The notes below the pieces were generated by a model. That model worked only from the letters and a program-made list of their open reading frames with translations, searched no databases and was not told the origin of the DNA. Positions 25,682 to 34,500 of a DNA stretch of 46,661 nucleotides are shown one piece after another. Position 1 is the stretch's first letter. Every line of letters begins with the position of its first letter. Position numbers and translations under genes: made by a program. This DNA comes from an uncultured Lachnospiraceae bacterium (GTDB taxonomy: Bacteria > Bacillota > Clostridia > Lachnospirales > Lachnospiraceae). The DNA lies in NCBI GenBank assembly GCA_947169935.1, contig CAMVRS010000009.1:1-46661 (forward strand). Reading direction: 5' to 3'.

Positions 25682-26997
25682 TGGGTGGCATCGAAAGCAT
25701 TAAAAATGCCATAAGCGGTGCCGGAAAAGACCGTTTTTATATAGGTATCGATCTGAGCGATGAATTTTCACAGGTGAGTTATGCCTGTGGAGGGGAGGAA
25801 CCTGTGACCCCCAGTCTTATCGCCGGTACCGACAGGCTCTGCATACCTACGATGCTTGCAAAGAAGTACGGGGAGAGTTCCTGGACCTACGGAGAAGAAG
25901 CACTGGAGATGAGTACCGCTGATGAAGCTTTTCCGGTGGACAGACTGATAGAGCGCGCACGCAGCGGAAGGGCTGTGGAAGTGGAGGCTGTGGATTACAA
26001 TCCCGTGGATCTGCTGGCGCTCTTCATCCGTAAATGCCTTTCGCGTCTGTATAGTCAGGCTCCGCTGGAGAAGGTTGCGGCCATAGTCATCACAGTGGAA
26101 GAACCGGATGAGGAAATGATAGCCATTCTTGGACAGGTGGTAAAGACGCTGCGCCTTAAGCCGGAGAGAGTATTCTTCCAGAGCCATGCGGAGAGCGCTT
26201 ACCATTATATAATGCATCAGACAAAGGATGTGCGCGTGGCTGATGTCTGCATCTGCGATCTGCGCAGCAGCGGACTCAGGGTAATGCTTTTTACAGAGAA
26301 TATGCAGACCAGACCTCATGTGGTCATCATGCAGGAGAGCGTGTATGAGGATTTTGTGCCCGAGCAGCTCGAGGGCGTAAGGAATGCAGACGGTAAAAAG
26401 AACAAGAAGGACCAGCAGTTTTATCAGATACTCTACGGCGTTATAGATGGCAGGCGTGTATCGGCTGTATATCTTCTGGGTGAAGGTTTCGAAGGAGACT
26501 GGACATCCGAAAGCCTTAAGTATATCTGCAAAGGTCGCAGGGCTTTTAAGGGAAATAACCTTTTCAGCAAGGGCGCATGTTTCGGAGCCAGGGAAAAGCT
26601 GGAGCCTTCGGAAGCAGAGAAGATGTGTGTTTTCCTTGGCCAGGATAAGGTTAAGGCGAATATAGGAATGACAGTAATGCGCGGAGGCGAAGAAGCCTAT
26701 ATGGCTCTTTTGGATGCCGGGCGTAACTGGTATGACAGCTATAAGGAATGTGAGCTTATGATGGAGCCGGGCGACAGGCTGGATTTCATCGTCACTCCTC
26801 TTAACGGAAAGAATGTAAAAACGGTACCCATGTATCTTCAGGGACTGCCCAGGAGACAGAGACGCGCCACCAGGATACATCTCAAGCTGTCGATGCTATC
26901 CGAGACCAGGGTAAATGTGATAGTGACGGATCTGGGGTTCGGAGAGATATTTGCTCCTTCGGGGCTTGAATGGGAAAGCAGTTTTACGATAATGTGA
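25681..26997 (+). CDS. Actin/Hsp70-fold ATPase-like protein (DUF5716-like)
   Basis: About 438 residues. The N-terminus contains an actin-superfamily phosphate-1-like strand-turn, FYIGIDLSDEFSQVSYA, followed by SLIAGTDRLCIPTMLA, much as in Hsp70. A second phosphate-like strand (VADVCICDLRSSGLRVMLF) and a late adenosine-like turn (AVYLLGEGFEGDW) support the fold. A beta-rich tail of about 80 residues resembles a substrate-binding extension. Catalytic residues are not all obvious, so ATPase activity is inferred. A GGAGG site serves a GTG at 25678 or the ATG at 25681; both overlap the preceding stop. The neighbours suggest one complex with the solenoid and TPR proteins. Confidence 0.65.
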   Translation: MGGIESIKNAISGAGKDRFYIGIDLSDEFSQVSYACGGEEPVTPSLIAGTDRLCIPTMLAKKYGESSWTYGEEALEMSTADEAFPVDRLIERARSGRAVEVEAVDYNPVDLLALFIRKCLSRLYSQAPLEKVAAIVITVEEPDEEMIAILGQVVKTLRLKPERVFFQSHAESAYHYIMHQTKDVRVADVCICDLRSSGLRVMLFTENMQTRPHVVIMQESVYEDFVPEQLEGVRNADGKKNKKDQQFYQILYGVIDGRRVSAVYLLGEGFEGDWTSESLKYICKGRRAFKGNNLFSKGACFGAREKLEPSEAEKMCVFLGQDKVKANIGMTVMRGGEEAYMALLDAGRNWYDSYKECELMMEPGDRLDFIVTPLNGKNVKTVPMYLQGLPRRQRRATRIHLKLSMLSETRVNVIVTDLGFGEIFAPSGLEWESSFTIM

Positions 26998-27007
26998 GGT
27001 CGGGATA

Positions 27008-27844
27008 TTGGCAACTATCCATCAGTGTGTGGGGCGCTATGCATCTGAGCCCCTGGTGATCAAAAATACATATATAAGAGTATGGTGTCTGGAAGAGCTC
27101 TGCTATTATATCTGCGAGAACGCGGATCTTCTGGAAGAGGGCTTTGCATCCAATGAGCTGATAGACTGGGTAGCGGATGAATGCGGCCTTAAGGAGCTGG
27201 CATCTAAATTAAAAGTAGTGCGCCGGCAGAGCGTTAAGCTGGAGAGCTTTGTAGCTGAGATACTCAACGCTGCCAATTATGTGGATGAGGAAGAATTAAA
27301 GCGTATCGGCAGGGTGATCAGGGCTAACAGGAGCATGCCGGAGACCGGCAGGCTCATGGTGCTGGCTGATTATTTCCTGCGCGGCGGTAATTTCGTTCCT
27401 GCTCTTAAGACCTATGAGCGCCTGCTGGGGATGAAGCAGGATGGACCGGATGAACGTCAGCTTTCCAGGATATATATCAATCTGGGAGTGATCTATGCAA
27501 GACTCTTCTGTTTTGCGGAAGCGGCAGATTACTATTATAAGGCGTATGAGCTGGAGCCTTCCGAAGATATTATGTTTGCTTTCCTTGCGGCCAAGCGTAT
27601 GCAGCTCGGAGATATGGAATATCTGGATTTTTTAGGCGGGCTGGATATGGACACTTCCGTATCTTCACAGGTGGAAGATGTTATGGCCCGGGCGCGTAAG
27701 AACTATTCGGAATCTACCGGGGGAAAGATGACGGATGAACTGAGAAAGCTCCGGATAGGGAGCGACCGTAATGAATATGCGGCAGAAGCCTTTGCTTTTC
27801 TTCAGGATGAGAAGGAAAGATACAGAAAGTATATGGCGGAGTAG
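27008..27844 (+). CDS. TPR-repeat protein of the solenoid/ATPase cluster
   Basis: A 278-residue, mostly helical protein without signal peptide. The middle (about residues 115-200) contains at least two TPR-like units (FVPALKTYERLL, then IYINLGVIYARLFCFAEAAD and YYKAYELEPS). The N-terminal 100 residues form a separate helical region (VIKNTYIRVWCLEELCYYIC). The start is a TTG at 27008 with a GAGGT site reaching into the preceding stop. It lies 10 nt after the ATPase-like gene and 3 nt before the membrane coiled-coil gene. It may act as an adaptor between ATPase and scaffold, by inference from position. Confidence 0.65.
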   Translation: MATIHQCVGRYASEPLVIKNTYIRVWCLEELCYYICENADLLEEGFASNELIDWVADECGLKELASKLKVVRRQSVKLESFVAEILNAANYVDEEELKRIGRVIRANRSMPETGRLMVLADYFLRGGNFVPALKTYERLLGMKQDGPDERQLSRIYINLGVIYARLFCFAEAADYYYKAYELEPSEDIMFAFLAAKRMQLGDMEYLDFLGGLDMDTSVSSQVEDVMARARKNYSESTGGKMTDELRKLRIGSDRNEYAAEAFAFLQDEKERYRKYMAE

Positions 27845-27847
27845 TCT

Positions 27848-29050
27848 ATGGGTTTCTTTCAGAAGCTGAAAGAAAAATGGAACAGATGGTTTTTCGGCGA
27901 CTATGACGAAGATGAAGAAGAATGGGACGAAAAGTCGCTGGAGGAAGACAAACCGGTATCCGAAAGGGGATCGGGATACTTTAATGATGCCGATACCCGT
28001 ACAGTCTATGTGCTGGAGACACTGCAGCAGATGAGCGAAGCCGCCGGCAAGGTGGAGCAGTATAAGAGCGAATATGATGCGGTGACAGCCCTGCTTAAGG
28101 ATACGGAAGAGATAGATTCCCTGGTGGGTGAAGTACGTGACAGCATAAGCGCCCAGGCGGAGAGGATAGAAAAACTTGAAAAAGAGCGCAGGGTAGCATA
28201 TGCTGATACGGGCATACTTGATGATTACCGACTGGATCTGCTGAAGCGTTATGAGGATGTGATCCCCACAGCTATCGAAAAGATGAAAGAGGCCGAGAGC
28301 TACAGACGCCTTGTCAAGATGGATCTTCGAAAGATGGAAGCAGAGAAGGCCTCCAACCGTTATCAGATGAAGGAGGCGGTGGTAACTCTCTCTAATTGCA
28401 GAGGGGTGGCAGTCATTGCAGCTGTTGCGGTGATATTTGCGATCCTGCTGCTGGCGGTACTGCAGTATGCTTTCAAAATGGATGTCAGCTGGGGCTATAT
28501 GCTGACGGGCGGTGCCGGTGCCATTGCCCTCACCGTGATGTTCGTAAAATATCAGGATGCCGCAAAGGAGATAAAGCAGCTCACAAAAGCACGCGATAAG
28601 ATCATCGTGCTTCATAACACGGTAAAGATACGTTACGTGAACAATACAAATCTGCTCTCGTATATGTACACCAAGTATGATGTTAATTCATCAAAGGATC
28701 TTGAAGCGGACTGGGCAGACTATATAGATGTAATGAATGCCCGCATAAAAGACGAGCGGCTGCGCCAGGATCTGGAATACTATTATGAAAAACTGACGGA
28801 GACACTCAGGAAATGCGGCATACAGGATCCGGAGATCTGGACCAGACAGGTACGTGCTCTGGTGGATCCCAGGGAGATGGTGGAAGTCCGCCATGCCCTG
28901 ATAGGCAGGCGCGGAAAACTGCGTGAGCATCTGGAATACAATAAGCAGATCACAGGCCGCGCCCAGGATAAGATCAAGGACCTGGTAATGGCTTATCCCC
29001 AGTACGCGGATGAGATAGAAGGCATAGTCAGACGCTACGACGGGAACTGA
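27848..29050 (+). CDS. Coiled-coil membrane protein of the solenoid/ATPase cluster
   Basis: The 400-residue protein starts with an amphipathic Trp/Lys-rich segment and an acidic patch (DYDEDEEEWDEKSLEED). A long coiled coil follows (about 60-175), then two membrane helices (about 183-232) separated by a short loop, then a second helical region to the end. Both large parts are likely cytoplasmic, giving a hairpin-anchored protein that could tether the solenoid, ATPase and TPR proteins to the membrane. It is the last gene of the unit, 3 nt after the TPR gene. No homologue is recognised. Confidence 0.65.
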   Translation: MGFFQKLKEKWNRWFFGDYDEDEEEWDEKSLEEDKPVSERGSGYFNDADTRTVYVLETLQQMSEAAGKVEQYKSEYDAVTALLKDTEEIDSLVGEVRDSISAQAERIEKLEKERRVAYADTGILDDYRLDLLKRYEDVIPTAIEKMKEAESYRRLVKMDLRKMEAEKASNRYQMKEAVVTLSNCRGVAVIAAVAVIFAILLLAVLQYAFKMDVSWGYMLTGGAGAIALTVMFVKYQDAAKEIKQLTKARDKIIVLHNTVKIRYVNNTNLLSYMYTKYDVNSSKDLEADWADYIDVMNARIKDERLRQDLEYYYEKLTETLRKCGIQDPEIWTRQVRALVDPREMVEVRHALIGRRGKLREHLEYNKQITGRAQDKIKDLVMAYPQYADEIEGIVRRYDGN

Positions 29051-29065
29051 ATAGGCGTATCAAAC

Positions 29066-29087
29066 CGGGCGAAACGAAGGATCTTTA
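29066..29087 (+). repeat. Degenerate remnant of the interspersed repeat
   Basis: GGGCGAAACGAAGGATCTTT resembles the right half of the full repeat unit (GAGCGAAGCGAAGGATCTTA) with a few mismatches; the left ATCCT arm is missing. It lies in the 69-bp gap upstream of purC. Confidence 0.55.
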
Positions 29088-29119
29088 ATATGCACAAACA
29101 ATTATAGGAGGAAATATAC

Positions 29120-29977
29120 ATGAAACCCATTAAAGAAGGAAAAGTAAGAGAGATCTATGATAACGGCGACAGCCTTATCATGGTTGCAACGGACAGGATA
29201 AGCTGCTTTGACGTTATCCTTAAGAACATCATCGAGAAGAAGGGAACTGTCCTTACCCAGATGTCCAAGTTCTGGTTTGAGATGACCGGTGATATCGTAA
29301 AGAACCATATGATCACCACAGATGTAAATCAGATGCCGGAGTATTTCAGAAAGCCGGAGTTCACCGGAAACAGTATGATGTGCAAGAAACTCACCATGCT
29401 GCCCATTGAGTGCATCGTCCGCGGATACATCACCGGCAGCGGCTGGGCCAGCTATCAGAAGGATGGCACAGTGTGCGGCATCAAGCTTCCCGAAGGCCTT
29501 AAGGAATCCGAGAAACTGCCTGAGCCCATCTATACTCCCAGTACCAAGGCCGAGATAGGCGATCATGATGAGAATATCTCTTATGAGAGATCTATAGAAG
29601 TGCTGGAGAAGGAGTTCCCCGGAAAGGGCGAGGAATATGCAAAGAAACTTCGTGACTACACACTGGCACTGTATGTGAAGTGTGCGGATTACGCGCGCAG
29701 CAAGGGTATAATAATCGCTGATACCAAGTTCGAGTTCGGCCTTGATGAGAACGGAGAGATGGTACTGGGCGACGAGATGCTTACACCCGACAGCTCACGT
29801 TTCTGGCCTCTTGAGGGATATGAGGCAGGTAAGTCCCAGCCTTCATTTGATAAGCAGTTTGCCCGCGACTGGCTTAAGAGCAATGAGCATGACTGGAAGC
29901 TGCCCCAGGAGATCGTAGACAAGACTATTGAGAAATACCTGCAGGCATACAAACTGCTGACCGGAAAAGATCTTTAA
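29120..29977 (+). CDS. purC: Phosphoribosylaminoimidazole-succinocarboxamide synthase (SAICAR synthetase)
   Basis: A 285-residue cytoplasmic enzyme of de novo purine synthesis that joins CAIR and aspartate with ATP to give SAICAR. The family's N-terminal KEGKVREIYD and ATDRISCFDVI, the central ECIVRGYITGSGW and a later IIADTKFEFG are all present. The AGGAGG site is well placed. The next enzyme, PurB, is encoded by the convergent gene across a shared terminator, and PurA lies 8.8 kb downstream. Confidence 0.97.
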   Translation: MKPIKEGKVREIYDNGDSLIMVATDRISCFDVILKNIIEKKGTVLTQMSKFWFEMTGDIVKNHMITTDVNQMPEYFRKPEFTGNSMMCKKLTMLPIECIVRGYITGSGWASYQKDGTVCGIKLPEGLKESEKLPEPIYTPSTKAEIGDHDENISYERSIEVLEKEFPGKGEEYAKKLRDYTLALYVKCADYARSKGIIIADTKFEFGLDENGEMVLGDEMLTPDSSRFWPLEGYEAGKSQPSFDKQFARDWLKSNEHDWKLPQEIVDKTIEKYLQAYKLLTGKDL

Positions 29978-29981
29978 ATTC

Positions 29982-30010
29982 AAAAGCCCCCGGAAATTCC
30001 GGGGGCTTTA
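29982..30010. terminator. Bidirectional terminator between purC and purB
   Basis: AAAGCCCCCGG (29983-29993) and CCGGGGGCTTT (29999-30009) form an 11-bp perfect stem with a 5-nt loop, flanked by A and T runs usable on both strands. Confidence 0.92.
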
Positions 30011-30021
30011 TCATGTCCTTC

Positions 30022-31458
30022 TTATACGTTTACTTCGCCCTTGGCACCAAGTAAATCTTTATTTGCGTCTAACACAGGCTGTACAAAATCTCTTAAGTAT
30101 ACTTCCACCTGTCTGGGAGAGCGGCCGACGTAATCGGCGGGATTCATCTTTGCTTCCAGAGCTTCCTTGGTGGTATTGAATTTTGCGTTGGCTGCGATAA
30201 GATCCAGCAGATCGTTGTCCAGACCGTCTTTCTTTACATGTTTGCCGGCTTCCATGGACATAACGCGGATCTCTTCGTGCAGATCCTGACGGTCGCCGCC
30301 TTCTTTGACTGCGTCCATCATGATGTTCTCGGTTGCCATGAAAGGCAGCTCGGAGAGCAGGTGCTTTGTGATAACTTTTTCATTAACTACCAGGCCGTCA
30401 ACAACATTCAGGCACAGCTCCAGAATACCGTCCGTAGCAAGGAATGCTTCGGCAATGGAGATACGCTTGTTTGCGGAATCATCCAGGGTACGCTCAAACC
30501 ACTGTGTAGCTGAAGTGATGGCAGGGTTGAGAGCGTCGATTATAACGTAACGTGAGAGCGAAGCGATACGTTCGCTTCTCATGGGATTGCGCTTGTAAGC
30601 CATGGCAGAGGATCCGATCTGTGACTTCTCGAAGGGTTCCTCAACTTCCTTAAGATGCTGCAGCAGACGGATGTCGTTGCTCATCTTGTGAGCGGAAGCG
30701 GCGATACCTGCGAGTATGTTGAGTACGCGGGTATCCACCTTACGTGAATAGGTCTGGCCGGAAACGGGATAGCAGGCTTCGAAGCCCATCTTTTCAGCGA
30801 TCATGGGATCGATCTTATCGATGGTCTCGTTGTCGCCGTTGAACAGCTCAAGGAAACTTGCCTGTGTTCCGGTTGTTCCCTTTGAACCCAGCAGCTTTCA
30901 GCTTCCGGAGATCTAGTCCAGATCTTCCAGATCCATCATGAACTCATTGATCCACAGAGTAGCGCGCTTGCCGACGGTAGTGGGCTGGGCGGGCTGGAAA
31001 TGGGTGAATGCAAGAGTGGGCAGATCCTTATATTCCTTTGCGAACTTTGCAAGTTCATCGATAACGCAGACCAGCTTCTTCTTTATAAGCTTAAGCGCTT
31101 CCTTCATCACGATGATATCGGTGTTATCGCCTACGTAGCAGGAGGTGGCGCCCAGATGGATGATGCCCTTTGCGGTAGGGCACTGCTGGCCGTATGCATA
31201 AACATGGCTCATAACATCATGGCGTACTTCCTTTTCGCGGGCTCTTGCCACATCATAGTTGATATCGTCTTTGTGAGCCTTTAATTCTTCTATCATCTCA
31301 GGCGTGATCTTCTCAAGTCCAAGCTCCATCTCTGTCTCGGCAAGCGCGATCCAGAGCCTGCGCCAGGTCTTAAACTTCATATCCTGTGAGAAAATGTACT
31401 GCATATCCTTTCCGGCATAGCGCTCGGATAAGGGACTGGTATAGATGTCTGTAGGCAT
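30022..31458 (-). pseudogene. purB: Adenylosuccinate lyase gene interrupted by two in-frame stops
   Basis: The frame encodes PurB from [20 protein letters not shown] to the C-terminus, about 478 codons, the usual length for this type. The family signature appears as GSSAMAYKRNP. PurB makes fumarate from SAICAR and from adenylosuccinate. Two stops interrupt the frame: TAG at 30913-30915 and TGA at 30898-30900, five codons apart. Clean PurB sequence flanks them (MMDLEDLD before; KLLGSKGTTGTQASFL after). Removing one A near 30895-30897 and adding one base near 30914 would give DLDLDLRKLKLLG, so a -1/+1 indel pair is as likely as two substitutions. This may be a real lesion or a sequence error. 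The AGGAGG site and promoter are intact. Confidence 0.85.
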
Positions 31459-31504
31459 TTATTCGTCCTCCTGATCGATTATTTAGAAACAGTGTCCAGG
31501 CGAT

Positions 31505-31533
31505 ATTATAGTATATTACCATCTTTTGTTCAA
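31505..31533 (-). promoter_or_regulatory. purB promoter
   Basis: On the minus strand TTGAAC (31528-31533), 17 bp, consensus TATAAT (31505-31510), about 45 nt upstream of the purB ATG. It lies next to the divergent kinase promoter. Confidence 0.75.
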
Positions 31534-31574
31534 ATGCTTTTTCGTTTTTGCATATGGAAGACCATGTTTATTTG

Positions 31575-31583
31575 TGCTATTAT
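31575..31583 (+). promoter_or_regulatory. Extended -10 promoter of the hybrid kinase gene
   Basis: TGCTATTAT gives an extended -10 (hexamer 31578-31583). The ATG at 31591 is 7 nt further on, so the message is predicted to be leaderless. The -35 position (TGGAAG, 31555-31560) is weak. Confidence 0.5.
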
Positions 31584-31590
31584 CATAAAT

Positions 31591-34500
31591 ATGAAAAAGT
31601 GGTTATTTAAGGTAAATGCGGGCAGTATAGCCCTGATACTTCTTGGAACTCTGATCAACATCGTTGGCGGCTTAATGGCAAGCAGGCTCAATCTGCCGTG
31701 GTGGCTGGATTCCATCGGGACATTCATATCTGCAGTAACACTGGGGCCTGTAGCAGGTGCGATCTCCGGTGCGCTTATGAATGTGATAATGGAGCTGTTT
31801 TCACCGGGGATGCTTCCTTTTGCGATAGTCAGCATATGCGGAGGTCTGGCCGTGGGAGTATTCTTCCCCCGGGACCGCAAGATAGATTCTTTTTCCGTTA
31901 TAGCTACGGCGCTCTTTGCAGGCTTTGTCATGAGCGTGGTCTGCACGCCCCTCAATATGTATTTTAATGACGGATATACAGGTAATGTCTGGGGCGACGC
32001 CCTTGTGGATATGCTGGCGGAAAACGTGAACTTTGCGGCATTCCGCTGTCTTGCCGGCTGCCTTCTGGTCAACATGCCGGATAAGGCGATATGTATACTT
32101 GTAACGATGCTGATCCTCTGGTGCGCCCGGAAGGTAAAAGACAAAAAGCAGATAGTAACGCCCATCCTGCTGCTTAGCCTTGTTTTTGGAGCGATGATGC
32201 CTTTAAGGACTGTGGCAGCCGGCGGTATCAGGGCAGATCACAGTGCAGTGGTCTACGGCGTGGATGACGGTCTTACATCCGCAGAGATAAATACCATAGC
32301 CCAGACTGCCGACGGATATATCTGGGCCGGGGCGTATTCGGGGCTTTACCGTTATGACGGCAGGAGCTTTTCGCAGATACAGCCGGATAAACGCATAAGC
32401 AATGTTATCTATCTTTTTGAAGATCATTCCGGCAGGCTCTGGATCGGAACAAATGACAGCGGCGTGGCCTGTTATGATACGGATACCGCACAGGTTGATT
32501 TCTATACCGTAAAGGAAGGCCTGGCTGCGGATTCCATCAGATCGATCTGCGAGGATGATGAAGGCGGCATATATGTCAGCACTACCAAAGAACTGTGCCG
32601 TATCTATAACGGACAGATACAGGTGTTTACGGATGAAACGGAACTGCGCTGCATATATTCTTTAAAGAATATGGGAAACGGCTGTATAGCCGGAGTAACA
32701 AAGAACGGCCTTGTTTTCGTTATGAAAGAAGGAAAAGTCGTCTGCACGGAAAAGTCCGGAGATGATTCATACAGTTATACCGCGATCGCTGCGACTCCGG
32801 AGGGCGATGTGCTGGCGGGGACATCGGCTGATATTCTCTATAGATATGAGATAAGTACCGAGGGCATGCTAAAAGAAAAGGGGAGCTTCAGTGTAGAAGG
32901 CCTGAGCTACGTTAATCATATTGCCTGGTCGGATCAGGTACAGGGATATCTTGTCGCCGCTACCAGAGGCCTTTTTCTGATAGGGTGGGCTGATAACATA
33001 GAGAATCTGAGTATGGAAGGCTTTGATGCGGCTGTTTCCGATGCCATTACCGATGCTCAGGGAAATCTGTGGTTTGCTTCCTCACAGCAGGGTATACTTA
33101 AGCTGAGCCCTTCATCCTTTACGGATCCGGCCGTTGCCGGCGGGATACAGCTTTCGGCAGCTAATTCGCTGCTGGCGGAACAGGGCAGCCTGTTGATCGG
33201 TACGGATACCGGCCTGCATATCATAGATATAAAAAGCGGAAAAGAGATAAACAATGCGCTGACAGAAAGGCTCGAAGGCATAAGGATAAGGCATCTGTTC
33301 AGAGACAGTAACAGGGTGCTGTGGTTATCCACCTATGCCCAGGAAGGGCTGATGAGGGCGGATACGCAGGGCAATATCATCTCGGTCAGCGAACAGGAGA
33401 ACGGACTTATCGGCAGCAGATACCGCTTCTGTCTGGAACTTACGGACGGGACCATACTGGCAGCATCCACAGACGGCATAGATCTTTTGAAAGATGGCAG
33501 ACCGGTGGGAAGCATAGGTGCGGAGCAGGGAATGGAAGTGCCCCAGGTGCTGAGCGCTGTAGAGTGCGAAGACGGCAGCATTCTGGCAGGAACCGACGGC
33601 GGAGGTGTATACCGTATAAGAAACGGTGCGGTCGTAGGACATATCGGAAGCGACGAAGGCCTTCTTTCCCAGGTTGTCATGCGTATAGTACCCTGCCGCG
33701 GCGGATATATATATGTTACCAGCAACGGCCTGTATTACGGGATGGCGGACGATCCTGTCAGGCATCTTGAGAACTTCCCTTATAATAACGTTTATGACGT
33801 ATATATCACAGAAGATGATGTGGCCTGGGTAAGCTCCAGTGCCGGAATATTTGTTGTTAATCTTTCGGATCTTCTGGGAGAAGCAGATTATCAGTATGTG
33901 CTGCTTAACAGGAGCAGGGGCTTTGATGCATCGCTGACAGCCAACGCCCACAGTGCCGTAGACGGGGATATACTTTATCTGTGCTGTGCGGATGGGGTGA
34001 GGAGTGTTAATACAAAAAGCTATAACAGTCTGAATGAAGATTATGATATCAGATTATCCGCTGTTAAAGAAGGCGAGCAGACCGTAAGTATAGAGGATGG
34101 TGTATACCGTATACCTTCGGGGAAAGGCAGGATACAGATACAGCCTGCGGTATTAAACTATGCGATGTCCGATCCGTTATTGTCCATAGAACTTGAAGGC
34201 GTAGATACCAGGCCGCTTTTATTCCATCAGAGTGAACTTCCTGACCTGTATTACAACAACCTTCCTCATGGTGACTACAGTCTGAGCATCAAGGTGCTTG
34301 ATGATCTGAGCGGCGCGGTCAAAAAAGAGAAGATATTCTATCTGCACAAGGACGCAGAGCTGTATGAAATGGGATATTATAAGCTGTATCTGGTCCTGGT
34401 GGGAACAATGCTGGTCGCATTCCTGGCATGGACTATAGCGAAGATGGGGAATATGGCCGTTATCAACCGGCAGTACGATCAGATACGTGAGGCAAAAGAG

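Noticed and set aside
25768-26880. 370-codon minus-strand open frame
   Set aside because: It is antisense to the ATPase-like gene, has no initiation signals and no recognisable domain.
30898-30915. Programmed recoding (TAG as pyrrolysine, TGA as selenocysteine) in purB
   Set aside because: Neither position is catalytic, no stem-loop of SECIS or PYLIS type is evident next to it, and PurB is not known to use either residue.
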